A DNA stretch of 64,000 bases from an uncultured Desulfosporosinus sp. (lineage in GTDB: Bacteria > Bacillota > Desulfitobacteriia > Desulfitobacteriales > Desulfitobacteriaceae), in NCBI GenBank assembly GCA_927405585.1, contig CAKMJS010000076.1, positions 1 to 64,000 of the forward strand. The letters are read 5' to 3'. The notes under the pieces are model-generated. The model saw only the letters and a list, made by a program, of their open reading frames with translations. It ran no database searches and was not told where the DNA came from. Below are positions 8,663-17,616 of the stretch, one piece after another. The position numbers and the translations under genes are program-made. Every line of letters begins with the position of its first letter. Within the stretch, counting starts at the first letter, position 1.

Positions 8663-9220
8663 CTACTGTGTGGGCGGTGGTTGAAGTTCGTGGCCAACGT
8701 TTTTGTGACAGATGTGACAGGAAGTATTGTTTTGCAGGATTTCAGTATGAGAGACTATAGCGGCCATTGGATCCCCTGGGGGTAGATTCAAGTTTTTCGC
8801 CTTAGGATACTCCTCGTTGTTCCCTGTATGGCAAACGATACAGGTTTGAATGTTGAACTTAGCAACCAGAGTTGTGGGAATCTGGTTGGTAACATGGAGA
8901 TAAACCTCCTCTAAACCCCGAATTTTTCGGATTACATAACCGACTTTGCCGGGATTGGAGTGGCAATCGAGACAAGTCACACTATTGTGGGGCCCTAAAC
9001 TCCAAGTTGTCACGGAGGTGCGGATTTCATGACAACTGGCACAAAAATTTGGTTGAGAAGTATAATGCATGATTGAATACGTTAGCACTCCAAAAGCAAC
9101 TAGGGAAAGGGTTGTTATTAAGATAATTTTTTTACTGGATTTTCTAGGGGATTGTTTTTCTTTGGCATTACTTGATTCCGTTTTGATCACACCCTTAAAT
9201 CGTGATACTACACTTAGCAT
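8663..9220 (-). CDS. NapC/NirT/NrfH-type tetraheme cytochrome c
   Basis: The protein has 185 residues with one membrane helix (about residues 30-52), then CASCH, CLDCH, CIVCH and CHICH. The segment MHYTSQPNFCASCH is identical to that of the frameshifted paralogue at 6118-6641. These proteins draw electrons from menaquinol, consistent with the futalosine genes in this window. It is the first gene of an operon with the hexaheme lipoprotein. The start is uncertain because no clear ribosome site precedes ATG 9220. Confidence 0.9.
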   Translation of the reverse strand: MLSVVSRFKGVIKTESSNAKEKQSPRKSSKKIILITTLSLVAFGVLTYSIMHYTSQPNFCASCHEIRTSVTTWSLGPHNSVTCLDCHSNPGKVGYVIRKIRGLEEVYLHVTNQIPTTLVAKFNIQTCIVCHTGNNEEYPKAKNLNLPPGDPMAAIVSHTEILQNNTSCHICHKNVGHELQPPPTQ

Positions 9221-9328
9221 GCTTCTGTAGGTGTTAAATAATGCTTAATTTCCTATCATTAAGTTGTTAAATTGTTGGATTACTTAGTATAATATGGAGA
9301 TCGAATTGTATTACATTGAATTTATTAG

Positions 9329-9371
9329 AACATCGCGACTTTGGTGGAGAGAGTCTCACGATTAGATCAAA
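9329..9371 (+). repeat. Dispersed hairpin repeat, internally deleted copy 2
   Basis: An AACATCGCGACTTTGGTGG head is joined directly to an AGTCTCACGATTAGATCAAA tail. The central hairpin region present at 22740-22810 is missing. Confidence 0.65.
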
Positions 9372-9469
9372 GAATAATTATTCAATTTTAGAAAGCTGTT
9401 TAGAAAGCTGAGAACTGGATCGTGATGTGATATGATTTAAACTACCAGAAAGAGTTGAGGTGGATAACG

Positions 9470-10684
9470 TTGGATCGAAGAATTAGCAATTCGTGGTTAG
9501 GCCTGATGGTTATGGCTGGCGCGTTTAGCGCTCTATACTTAGTAAGTGCACTTTATCCAGGACAGATTAATCCTGCTGCCTTACAATACTTTTCCATAGA
9601 ACAAGCTCAAAATGCCCGGGCCTATAGTTTTGTGCCCAGGGTAATATTTATCGCAAGTTTTATACTGCAGGCGACTGCGCTCGGTTGGTTAGTATTCAGT
9701 CGCCAAGGTGCAGAGATTTCTCGGCGGATTGAAGAAAGAAGTTGTGGTAACTATTGGAAGAGTATCTTGGTGTATTTTTTCTTCTTGTGGTTATTGCTGC
9801 GCCTCATTCGATTGCCGTTTACACTTGGGAACTATTATTGGCAACAAGCTTGGGGCTTTTCGACCCAATCCTTAGCCTCTTGGTGGTCGGATTATTCTAA
9901 AGGCGCAGTTTTAGATTTATTCTTATTAACGTGCGGCGTCTTAGCGTTCTTTGTAATCCTTAAGTACTGGCCTAGAATATGGTGGGTTATTGGAGCTACG
10001 CTTTTTACTCTTTGGCTTGTGCTTCAAAACTTTCTCTGGCCAGTGCTCGTATCCCCTATGTTTAATCACTTTGAAGCAGTTAAAGATCCTGCAGTAATTA
10101 ACATGGTTCAGGACTTAGCAGCAAAGGCGGGAATCCAAGTTGATAAGGTGCTCGTGATGGATGCTAGTCGGCGCACTACGATGGCTAATGCTTATTTCAT
10201 GGGGCTAGGAACAACAAAGCAGATCGTCATTTACGACAATCTGCTTAAGAAGTATCCTCTCGATGAGGTTAGGGCAGTATTAGCCCACGAAATGGGGCAC
10301 TGGCAAAAGGGTCATATTATTCAAGGATTGAGCTTAGGGCTACTGGGGAACTTCTTAGTTTGGGGTCTACTTGCTTTCTTCCTGCGCAAACTTAGACCCA
10401 TATCCGGACATAATCAGCCACAATTATGGGCGGGTTTGCAGCTGTTTCTGCTACTGATTATGATGGTGACTAACCCACTCCAAAGCTATATTTCGCGGGA
10501 AATGGAGAAGCAGGCCGATCAAGTTTCTTTGGTATTAACTGAGAATCCTGCAGCTGTGGTTCGTTTGCAGGTTAACTTGGCTAAAAATAACCTATCCGAT
10601 ATATCGCCACCAGGGTTCATTGTTTGGTATGGTTATACTCATCCACCAGTCTTAAGTAGAATCGAGGCCATGGGGGATTACTGA
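9470..10684 (+). CDS. M48 family membrane metallopeptidase (Ste24/CAAX protease-like)
   Basis: The protein has 404 residues with several membrane helices and the zinc motif HEMGH in AHEMGHWQKGH near residue 275. The third zinc ligand probably lies in SREMEKQAD near 345. The family cleaves membrane or misfolded proteins on the cytoplasmic side. I chose TTG 9470 because GAGGTGG lies six bases upstream. An earlier in-frame TTG at 9455 overlaps that site. The 3' end overlaps the convergent htrA gene by seven bases. Confidence 0.88.
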   Translation: MDRRISNSWLGLMVMAGAFSALYLVSALYPGQINPAALQYFSIEQAQNARAYSFVPRVIFIASFILQATALGWLVFSRQGAEISRRIEERSCGNYWKSILVYFFFLWLLLRLIRLPFTLGNYYWQQAWGFSTQSLASWWSDYSKGAVLDLFLLTCGVLAFFVILKYWPRIWWVIGATLFTLWLVLQNFLWPVLVSPMFNHFEAVKDPAVINMVQDLAAKAGIQVDKVLVMDASRRTTMANAYFMGLGTTKQIVIYDNLLKKYPLDEVRAVLAHEMGHWQKGHIIQGLSLGLLGNFLVWGLLAFFLRKLRPISGHNQPQLWAGLQLFLLLIMMVTNPLQSYISREMEKQADQVSLVLTENPAAVVRLQVNLAKNNLSDISPPGFIVWYGYTHPPVLSRIEAMGDY

Positions 10685-11895
10685 TTTGAAGTTATTTCTC
10701 CTAAGGTTGCCTCAACTTGTTTCGCCACGCCTTCACGAATATAAGTTACCGCTACTTTGTCCCCAACATTATTTTTATAGAGTTCACGAATAAGATCCGA
10801 AGAATTTTGAATTTGGACATCGTCAATTTTGGTGATAACATCCCCTTTCATAATTCCAGCCTTAGCGGCAGGACCATTCTGTGTAACACCTGAAATATAG
10901 GCCCCGAGTGGCTTATCGTTACTCCTGGCGTAAGGGATATATTGATCGTCAGTACTTACTAAAAGGGCTGGGTGTTTGGCCACACCTGAAGTAATTAATT
11001 GTTGAAGTGTTGGTAGGGCATCTGAGATCGGAATAGCGAAGCCCATCCCTTCAAAGCCTGGTTCTGCGTATTTTACCGAGTTTATGCCAATGACTTGTCC
11101 TTGATGATTTACGAGAGGCCCTCCACTATTGCCTGGATTGATCGCGGCGTCCGTTTGAATTAGATTGAAACTGGCCACACCTTGGAGGTCAAGTGTTCGA
11201 TTGGTGGCAGAAATTACCCCTGTAGTTACGGAACGTGCAAATTCGTCTCCGCCGGGATTACCGATAGCCACCACGGATTCACCGACTTCAATTTTTGATG
11301 AATCTCCGATATTAACGGCAGTAAGGTTTTCGGTATCTGAAATCTGTAATACTGCAAGATCTGTGCGTGGATCAGCGCCTACGAGCTTGGCATCTAGATT
11401 CCGGCCATCACTTAAACTAACGGTTATTTTTTTTGCGCCTTGGATGACGTGATTATTTGTTGCAATCAGCCCTTTTGTGGCATCAATAATAAAACCAGAC
11501 CCACTTCCAGCTTCGATAAGATCAGATGAACCTCGACTTGCTTGGAAATTTGAAACACCTACGACTGCTGGACCGACATTTTTAGCGATTTGGGCAACTG
11601 GGAATTTGGTTTCGTTGGCAGTATAAGCAACCTGGGTAATCGATGACGGGTTATCTGCTTGAATGGGGGAGAGGTTGGAACGATAAATTGTGGGCATTGC
11701 GGCCACCGTTGTGAGACCACCTACGATAGCGCTAATTAAACAGAGGCTAGCAAGGGCAACAAATTTTCGTTTTGGTTTAGGGGGGAGAGAAGGTTGCTCT
11801 TGCGCGGATACTACTTCGATATCCTGGATGGCGACGTCTGAGTTATCAGAAAGGTCGTTGTTGTCTTTTTGGGTCGAGAGAACTTCATCGTCCAT
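10678..11895 (-). CDS. htrA: HtrA/DegP-like serine protease with PDZ domain
   Basis: The protein has 405 residues. A cytoplasmic N-terminal tail is followed by one membrane helix (residues about 44-67), a trypsin-like domain with the catalytic triad His149, Asp179 and Ser257 (in GNSGGP), and a C-terminal PDZ domain (about 310-395). It should degrade or refold damaged exported proteins. AGGAGG precedes the ATG. It appears to be transcribed alone. Confidence 0.93.
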   Translation of the reverse strand: MDDEVLSTQKDNNDLSDNSDVAIQDIEVVSAQEQPSLPPKPKRKFVALASLCLISAIVGGLTTVAAMPTIYRSNLSPIQADNPSSITQVAYTANETKFPVAQIAKNVGPAVVGVSNFQASRGSSDLIEAGSGSGFIIDATKGLIATNNHVIQGAKKITVSLSDGRNLDAKLVGADPRTDLAVLQISDTENLTAVNIGDSSKIEVGESVVAIGNPGGDEFARSVTTGVISATNRTLDLQGVASFNLIQTDAAINPGNSGGPLVNHQGQVIGINSVKYAEPGFEGMGFAIPISDALPTLQQLITSGVAKHPALLVSTDDQYIPYARSNDKPLGAYISGVTQNGPAAKAGIMKGDVITKIDDVQIQNSSDLIRELYKNNVGDKVAVTYIREGVAKQVEATLGEITSNQ

Positions 11896-12038
11896 AATTA
11901 CTGCCTCCTGTTTCTAATAATATGATATGGATGTTAAGGATGCCTAGAATCTGCTTACTCCCAAGGATAACTGAAATATGTTAAGTTTAGAGGTCCAAAT
12001 TGTGAAAGTTTGGTGGTTTTTTGTCGAAGAAAGTGTAT

Positions 12039-12077
12039 AAGAATAGGCTGGAAGCGTAATGCTACCAGCCTATTCTT
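12039..12077 (-). terminator. Terminator of the ferritin-like gene
   Basis: The perfect 13-bp arms AAGAATAGGCTGG and CCAGCCTATTCTT lie 80 bases after the stop codon. Confidence 0.65.
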
Positions 12078-12156
12078 ATGTAAACTGAAATTGAACCCCT
12101 TATTATAGGAGGAATAACTTGAATTTTGCCGAATTATGAGATGTGTGAAGTTGCGT

Positions 12157-12705
12157 TTACATATCGTGAGAGTGGAAAAATTCATAATTTTCCAGCCAGT
12201 CATTAGTGAGTGTTTCGTGAATTTCATTTAAAGTATTAAGATGATCCTTTTCCCAATTCACTAAGCGCTCATAAAGTGCTTTGGCTTCAGGGGAACTGGC
12301 TTTATCGGCCGCTTGGGAATAGAAGTCGATTGCAGCCTGTTCCATCAAAGCACCGATTTTAAAAACGGCTAGATCCATAGTTGCAGTTTGGAACAGTTTA
12401 CCGTCTTTAAATTGTTCCTTTGCTTTGGCAAATAACTCAGGAGACTTACCCTTTATTTGACGCTCGCACTGTTGTTTGTGCTGAATATCCAGCCAAGCTA
12501 CGTACCCAAGCTCAAAGTGTTTCTTTTTGAGAAGTCTCTCGAAAAGGTTCTTAAGCCATGCTTCATGATCCACTTCTTGATCCTTCAAATAAATCAAGGC
12601 CTCTTTAACTTCCGGATTGGAGGTTCTCTCGGCGGCCAGATCATAAAACGCTATTCCTTCTACTTCATTGAGAATAGCTTGACGAATAACATCTAAATCG
12701 TTCAT
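12157..12705 (-). CDS. Ferritin-like/rubrerythrin-type diiron protein
   Basis: The protein has 182 residues, nearly all helical. Two ferritin-like half-motifs are visible: EVEGIAFYDLAAE near residue 11 with DQEVDHEAW near 43, and EQAAIDFYSQAAD near 122 with NWEKDHLNTL near 157. These provide the E..ExxH ligands for a diiron site. No rubredoxin domain is attached. The likely role is peroxide or iron handling. AGGAG precedes ATG 12705; an ATG-like start further upstream has no ribosome site. Confidence 0.85.
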   Translation of the reverse strand: MNDLDVIRQAILNEVEGIAFYDLAAERTSNPEVKEALIYLKDQEVDHEAWLKNLFERLLKKKHFELGYVAWLDIQHKQQCERQIKGKSPELFAKAKEQFKDGKLFQTATMDLAVFKIGALMEQAAIDFYSQAADKASSPEAKALYERLVNWEKDHLNTLNEIHETLTNDWLENYEFFHSHDM

Positions 12706-12835
12706 TATAAACACTCCTCGTAAGAACTTAATTAACAATGCTTTTCGGCAAAGTTATTACTTAGTTATTCTCCAATAGATAGTATAAGTCCTTTTTTAGA
12801 ATCGATTAAAGGTAAAAAGGAGGAAAGTTTAATAT

Positions 12836-13927
12836 ATGCTTGAACGTCATGCCATCAAATATCTAGCACCGGGCTGGTTCGCTTTGGTTATGGGCACAGG
12901 AGGTCTCGCTAATGTTCTATATCAATGGCAAAATGATTTTTATGCAGGATATATTCTAGGACTTATTTTTGCAGCTCTAGCCGATGCCCTATATTTCGTC
13001 GTTCTCGTCCCTTGGATTATTCGTTGGGTATGTTTTTTCAAGTATGCCCAAAGAGACCTTCATCATCCCATCACAAGTAATTTTTTTGTTACGATGCCAG
13101 TAGCCACAGTTATCGTAGGGACTAATATCTACTCTATTTGGGGCGGATATTTTGGTGGACCGCTGACCTTTATGCTTACGACGATTGCATGGTTGATAGG
13201 GATTGTGGGAGTCACCTTTTTTACATACTATACTACCTTTAGAATTATGCAGCTTGATGTGGCACCCACCCCAGAAAGCACAAATTTCTCCTGGATTATG
13301 GCTCCGATTGCCAATATGGCAACCTTGTTGCTAGGTAATAGCGTTTTAATAATCAGTTTAAATTATCAGCCAACCTGGGGCATGTCTATCTTGATAACGA
13401 ACATAGCCATGCTGGGGATAGGATTTTTTTTATTTATCTTTATCAGTGCCGTAATTTTTGTTCGTCTCGCGCAATATCCGCTTCCTCCCGCAGAGTGGAC
13501 CCCTTCTTTCGGAATCCTTTTAAGTGCAGTGGGTCTTGCTGTTATTGCCATCATTGATACGGCAAACAACGCTCAAAAGCTTGGAATAGTGGCATCGGCC
13601 GATTTAGCCTATATTGGAGCAACAATTATTTGGGGTTTTGGTATTTGGGTTATTGGCATCATTGGAATAATTTGTTTTTACCATATCAGAAGAGGAGGGT
13701 TTCCGTTTAGTTTGGGATGGTGGGCTTTTATTTTCCCCTTGGCAGCCTATACGATCGCAAGCCAGAAAATAGCCGGAATCTATGCCACGCCCCTTACCCA
13801 ATGGTTTTGTTATTTCCTGACGATACTTCTCACTCTTCTCTGGTTGTACACATTTTTCAAGACAGTTGTAGGAGCTTTTAATGGAAAGCTCTTTATGGGG
13901 AGTCCAATTTCAAAATCGACGCCGTAG
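12836..13927 (+). CDS. TDT family transporter (TehA/SLAC1-like)
   Basis: The protein has 363 residues and about ten membrane helices. The N-terminal APGWFALVMGTGGLANV is the typical first motif of the tellurite-resistance/dicarboxylate transporter family, which includes malate transporters, sulfite exporters and anion channels. The substrate is unknown. AAAGGAGG precedes the start. Confidence 0.85.
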   Translation: MLERHAIKYLAPGWFALVMGTGGLANVLYQWQNDFYAGYILGLIFAALADALYFVVLVPWIIRWVCFFKYAQRDLHHPITSNFFVTMPVATVIVGTNIYSIWGGYFGGPLTFMLTTIAWLIGIVGVTFFTYYTTFRIMQLDVAPTPESTNFSWIMAPIANMATLLLGNSVLIISLNYQPTWGMSILITNIAMLGIGFFLFIFISAVIFVRLAQYPLPPAEWTPSFGILLSAVGLAVIAIIDTANNAQKLGIVASADLAYIGATIIWGFGIWVIGIIGIICFYHIRRGGFPFSLGWWAFIFPLAAYTIASQKIAGIYATPLTQWFCYFLTILLTLLWLYTFFKTVVGAFNGKLFMGSPISKSTP

Positions 13928-13958
13928 GGGCATTCCATGAATTGCCCCTACGGCGTCG
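13917..13958 (+). terminator. 16-bp perfect hairpin at the end of the TDT gene
   Basis: The arms CGACGCCGTAGGGGCA and TGCCCCTACGGCGTCG include the stop codon. There is no T tract, so it may protect the mRNA 3' end or mark a repeat as much as terminate. Confidence 0.6.
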
Positions 13959-14016
13959 ACAATTGAACTACTTAAGAAGAAGTGAACTGGCTGTACCAGT
14001 AGGGCAATCGTTATAC

Positions 14017-14064
14017 CGACCCTATAAGGCAATTCAGAATTGTCTTATAGGGTCGGCTTTTTTT
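14017..14064 (+). terminator. Intrinsic terminator
   Basis: The arms CCGACCCTATAAG and CTTATAGGGTCGG are followed by seven T bases on the plus strand. It serves the TDT gene and overlaps the 3' end of the convergent exporter gene. Confidence 0.8.
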
Positions 14065-15124
14065 GATTGGTTTTATTGAGTAGATAAAGCAAGGTTTTTG
14101 TACGACGAAGCGCCCAGCGCAGTTCTGTAGCTACGACGGAGACTTCCAATAGGGCTCGTAAATAAAAGACACCACTGACCTTCCGATTCCATTCATCGAT
14201 CGCTTTATCAAACGTTTCCCAATAAATAGTGTCCTCACGGGATAATTCTACACTTAGCTTTTGGTCGGCACTTAAGGCTAAGGTATTAATGACTCCAGCT
14301 AGCTTCTCCTTGCCTGCAGACAAGACAGTCAAGACTCCTTGGAATTCTTCGTTAATCTCATGGAGTTCTTGCGCTGAGTAGGCTGCTTGTCTCCTTTTGA
14401 CTCGTTGGGCGGTCATTTGATTAATGCTTTGCCCGCGTTCAATGAAGCCACGGCATATTTCTAAGCGTCGTTCGATTAAGCGAGGGTTGTCGGCAAGGTT
14501 TATTTCTTCCCGAGCGTACTCGTTGAGAGCAATCACTTCCTCCAGTAGATTATTAAGCTCTTGAGGCTCTTCTTTTTGAAAGGCGGTTAAGTTTCCTGCT
14601 TGGATAAAGGTGTGCAAGCTCTCTAAGAAATAGGTTGACGAGAGCAGGAAAAGAGAGTGGAGGGCACTTAGTAATTTTGCTTTATATCTGGGCGGAGCTA
14701 AGACGCGGTTAATAAGTAAGGCAACCCCGACTCCGATAAAGATACTAAGGGTTCGAGCAAAAGCGTGGGTGAGAAAGGCTTCAGGGGGAGAGTCGAGGAT
14801 AAAGATGATGGAGACAATTCCTAAAACAATCCCACCTGACCAACCAATCCGATTACATAAGAGAATGAGGGCAATTACCCCTAAACCAATGAAAATTGGA
14901 TTAGTTCCAAAGAGTACACCGATTATTAAAGACAAGATTGCCGCTAGTAAGTGAACACCAATTTGTTGCCACGCATTATTGAGGGATTTACTGACGGAAG
15001 GTTGCATGTTTACAACAGCCGTAATCGCCGCAAACGAGGCAGGCTCAATACGGAATAGTTTACATAAGAAAATTGCAGTGGTTACAGCAATTCCTGTTTT
15101 GATTGTCCGTGCCCCGATGAACAT
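14045..15124 (-). CDS. Aromatic acid exporter family membrane protein
   Basis: The protein has 359 residues. An N-terminal membrane half (residues 1-140) opens with GARTIKTGIAVTTA and FAAITAVVNMQPSV, characteristic of the ArAE/FUSC-like family. The C-terminal half is a soluble, largely helical domain. The family is thought to export aromatic or other organic acids. Only a weak ribosome site precedes the ATG. The HAD gene lies 27 nt upstream on the same strand. Confidence 0.8.
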   Translation of the reverse strand: MFIGARTIKTGIAVTTAIFLCKLFRIEPASFAAITAVVNMQPSVSKSLNNAWQQIGVHLLAAILSLIIGVLFGTNPIFIGLGVIALILLCNRIGWSGGIVLGIVSIIFILDSPPEAFLTHAFARTLSIFIGVGVALLINRVLAPPRYKAKLLSALHSLFLLSSTYFLESLHTFIQAGNLTAFQKEEPQELNNLLEEVIALNEYAREEINLADNPRLIERRLEICRGFIERGQSINQMTAQRVKRRQAAYSAQELHEINEEFQGVLTVLSAGKEKLAGVINTLALSADQKLSVELSREDTIYWETFDKAIDEWNRKVSGVFYLRALLEVSVVATELRWALRRTKTLLYLLNKTNQKKPTL

Positions 15125-15151
15125 TTAGATCCCAACTTTCAGCAGAAGCCA

Positions 15152-15796
15152 TTAATTTAATGTTTTACGAATCCATTGGTTAAAGGATGCTACGTTATCA
15201 AAAGCATAAGCAGGCTTCATTGCTAAGACTTTTTGAACTTGAACAGTTTCAGCCCAGAGCGCGCTAATCGGCAAAACACCGACCTCTTTAGCTGCTTGCA
15301 CATCATAAGCGATATCACCGATATAAACGACTTCCTGCGGAGAAAACTTCCATAGTGCTAAGACTTGTTTAATATGGTCAGGTTTACTCGCTCGGTCCTC
15401 GGAACCCGTAATGATCACTTCGAAAAACTGTTTTAAGCCAGAATGCTTTAGAGAAATTTCCATACTGCCAGGACCCTTACCAGATACAAGGGCTAACCTC
15501 ATGTGCTGCTCCTGTAACAAAGTCAGAGCTTCTATAATCCCTGGAAATGGCTTAGCATACTGTATATGAGTCCGATCATACTCATTAAGATAAAACTGAA
15601 GAGCATCTCGCCATGAATCGGGGAACAGATTTTTAAAAATACCTTCTTCTGAAGGACCAAATAATGAGGATAATTCTTGGTCAGAGTAAACACGCCCACT
15701 GAATTTCAGTAGTGTAGTATTAAGACTGGTGCGAACTACTGGCAACGAATTGATTAATGTTCCGTCCAGATCAAATATAAAACCTTTAAGTTTCAT
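15152..15796 (-). CDS. HAD-superfamily phosphatase (Gph/PpaX-like)
   Basis: The protein has 214 residues. Motif I is FDLDGTLINS at residues 7-16, motif II is LVSGKG near 105, and motif III is YIGDIAYD near 160. It resembles phosphoglycolate and pyrophosphatase-type HAD hydrolases. I chose ATG 15796, with AAGGAG seven bases upstream. The frame is open for 71 further codons upstream, but that stretch overlaps the divergent T-box promoter and does not look like protein. Confidence 0.87.
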   Translation of the reverse strand: MKLKGFIFDLDGTLINSLPVVRTSLNTTLLKFSGRVYSDQELSSLFGPSEEGIFKNLFPDSWRDALQFYLNEYDRTHIQYAKPFPGIIEALTLLQEQHMRLALVSGKGPGSMEISLKHSGLKQFFEVIITGSEDRASKPDHIKQVLALWKFSPQEVVYIGDIAYDVQAAKEVGVLPISALWAETVQVQKVLAMKPAYAFDNVASFNQWIRKTLN

Positions 15797-15865
15797 TGGC
15801 AACTCCTTTTGAGCAAGTTGTTTTGGTACATTATACCTGTTTGACGCCTGTTCCTCAATTCGCCC

Positions 15866-15894
15866 TTGAAATTTATTTATTTGGATGCTACTAT
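15866..15894 (+). promoter_or_regulatory. Sigma-A-type promoter for the T-box leader
   Basis: TTGAAA (15866-15871) and TACTAT (15889-15894) are separated by 17 bases. Transcription would start near 15902, just ahead of the T-box structure. Confidence 0.6.
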
Positions 15895-15901
15895 TATATA
15901 A

Positions 15902-16165
15902 ACCGTTGAAGGGGAAGTAAAACCGCAAAACCAGCTTAACAGAGAGTCGGGTAAGGTGTGAGCTCGGCAGGATATGGAGCGGATAAATGGGCCTCAGAGG
16001 GTGGAGCAAAAAAGCTTAGGCTCTATTAGCGACAACGCAAAGCCAGCGTTACTGGGCTAAGGGTGTGTTGGCACTCTGCAAAACAGGATGCGATTTTTTT
16101 GTGCATCAATTAAGGTGGTACAGCAGATTAACGTCTGTCCTTATCGAAGGACAGGCGTATTATTA
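15902..16165 (+). ncRNA. T-box riboswitch leader of the DAHP synthase gene
   Basis: The T-box sequence AAGGTGGTACAGCAG lies at 16111-16125. A terminator with the strong stem CTGTCCTT/AAGGACAG follows at 16130-16158. Upstream, AGAGAGTCGGG with GGTGTGAG (about 15941-15962) matches the distal part of stem I. Uncharged tRNA binding would favour the antiterminator and allow transcription of the aromatic-pathway gene. The bulge reads UGGU, so the tRNA discriminator should be A. That fits Phe or Tyr better than Trp, whose bacterial tRNA normally has G73. I could not fix the specifier codon; TGG at 15987-15989 and TAT near 15973 are both possible by eye. Confidence 0.85.
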
Positions 16166-16254
16166 TGCACCCACGAGTTTCATTCAAACGAACCATTGAA
16201 TGGAACGTGCAGAGCAAGAAACCCACAAATTTATATTTGAGGGAGGTTATTTGT

Positions 16255-17397
16255 GTGAACGATTTGAAATTAGCAGGACGGCATAAAACTGCACGGAGTA
16301 CCATCGAGGTCAATGGGGTTACCATAGGCGGGAAAGAAATTATTCTGATGGGTGGACCCTGTGCCGTAGAATCAAGTCATCAAATGAGCCAGATCGCCGA
16401 AACAGTCAAACTAGCGGGAGGAAAGATTTTGCGTGGTGGAGTTTTCAAACCGCGTACCTCTCCCTATAGTTTCCAGGGGCTTGGTCTGGAGGGGCTTGAT
16501 TATCTGGTTCAAGCTGCCAGAGCACAGAACCTTCTCTGTGTCACGGAAGTGATTGATGCGGCGAGTCTGGAGCTAGTGGTCGAGAAGGTCGATCTTCTTC
16601 AAATTGGTGCCCGGAATATGCAAAATTTCGAGCTTCTGAAGTTAGCAGGAAAAGCCAATAAACCGATTATTCTCAAACGAGGGTTGTCGGCAACGATCGA
16701 GGAGTGGTTGTTGGCCGCTGAATATATATTAGCGGCGGGTAATCCAAAAGTGATTCTTTGTGAACGAGGGATTCGCACGTTTGAACCCAGTACGAGAAAC
16801 ACGTTAGATCTCAGCGCTGTAGGAGTAGCCAAAGAGCTTTCGCATCTTCCAGTCATCGTCGACCCGAGCCATGCAGCAGGTAGAAGAGACTTGATCTCCT
16901 CCCTATCGAAGGCAGCCATTGCGGCCGGTGCGGATGGATTAATCATTGAGACTCACCCTAATCCTGCTGAGGCCGTCAGTGATGGGCCCCAGTCATTGAC
17001 TCCAGAACAATTTGTCCAACTAGCGGGGGAGCTAGGCGTGGTTGCTGGAGCCGTGCAGAGGGTTTTCACTTATGGTGGCAAAGGGGATACTCTTGAAACC
17101 CTACGCATCCAGATTGACAGAGTCGATCAAAGTATCATTGAATTGCTAGCGGAACGAATGCAGATCGTTCGAAAAATAGGGGATCAAAAACGCTTAGACC
17201 GGGTCAAAGATACCAACCGTCAAAATGAGATTATTCAACGCCTGGTCAACCTCGCTGTGGAACTACAACTTCCTGCTGAATTAGTAAAAAGGATATATCC
17301 TTTGATTTTTGAGTTTGGACTTCAATCCCAAATCAAGAGTAAATTGGCTCAGGATAAGGATCGAGAAGCATCGTTGTATACCTTAAGTAGTAAATAG
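16255..17397 (+). CDS. aroF: DAHP synthase fused to C-terminal chorismate mutase
   Basis: The protein has 380 residues. The first 280 or so form a type I-beta (KDO8P synthase-like) DAHP synthase, with GGPCAVES near residue 32, KPRTSPYSFQG near 62 and DPSHAAGRR near 206. It condenses PEP and erythrose-4-phosphate. The last 85 residues are an AroQ-type chorismate mutase (LRIQIDRVDQSIIELLAERM). In Bacillus the mutase domain is N-terminal; here it is C-terminal, as in Porphyromonas. I chose GTG 16255, with GAGGGAGG upstream; a longer frame from 16165 runs into the T-box. It is regulated by the T-box. Confidence 0.92.
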   Translation: MNDLKLAGRHKTARSTIEVNGVTIGGKEIILMGGPCAVESSHQMSQIAETVKLAGGKILRGGVFKPRTSPYSFQGLGLEGLDYLVQAARAQNLLCVTEVIDAASLELVVEKVDLLQIGARNMQNFELLKLAGKANKPIILKRGLSATIEEWLLAAEYILAAGNPKVILCERGIRTFEPSTRNTLDLSAVGVAKELSHLPVIVDPSHAAGRRDLISSLSKAAIAAGADGLIIETHPNPAEAVSDGPQSLTPEQFVQLAGELGVVAGAVQRVFTYGGKGDTLETLRIQIDRVDQSIIELLAERMQIVRKIGDQKRLDRVKDTNRQNEIIQRLVNLAVELQLPAELVKRIYPLIFEFGLQSQIKSKLAQDKDREASLYTLSSK

Positions 17398-17616
17398 TTA
17401 TTTTATCGGGATTTTAAGTAAAAAGTAAATTATTTCAAAAGATGAAGAGTTTATTTAGAAAACCTTCGTTGTCGAAAGACGCAGGTTTTCTTCAATTTAC
17501 ATAATTATGCGACTTAATAAACATACTTATAATAGATTAGGGTTTTACATGACGAATGTTAGAAACCTATTTGCCATAAGCATTTACATCTAAAGATTAG
17601 AAAAGGAGGGACCACT

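Noticed and set aside
11955-12227. A 90-codon minus-strand ORF after the HtrA gene
   Set aside because: It overlaps the end of the ferritin-like gene in another frame and crosses that gene's terminator. No ribosome site is visible.
15984-15992. Calling the T-box tryptophan-specific from a TGG triplet
   Set aside because: The UGGU antiterminator bulge predicts an A discriminator, which conflicts with the usual tRNA-Trp, and stem I could not be folded unambiguously by eye.
15797-16009. Extension of the HAD phosphatase by 71 codons
   Set aside because: The extension covers the divergent T-box promoter and stem I, while ATG 15796 has a perfect ribosome site.
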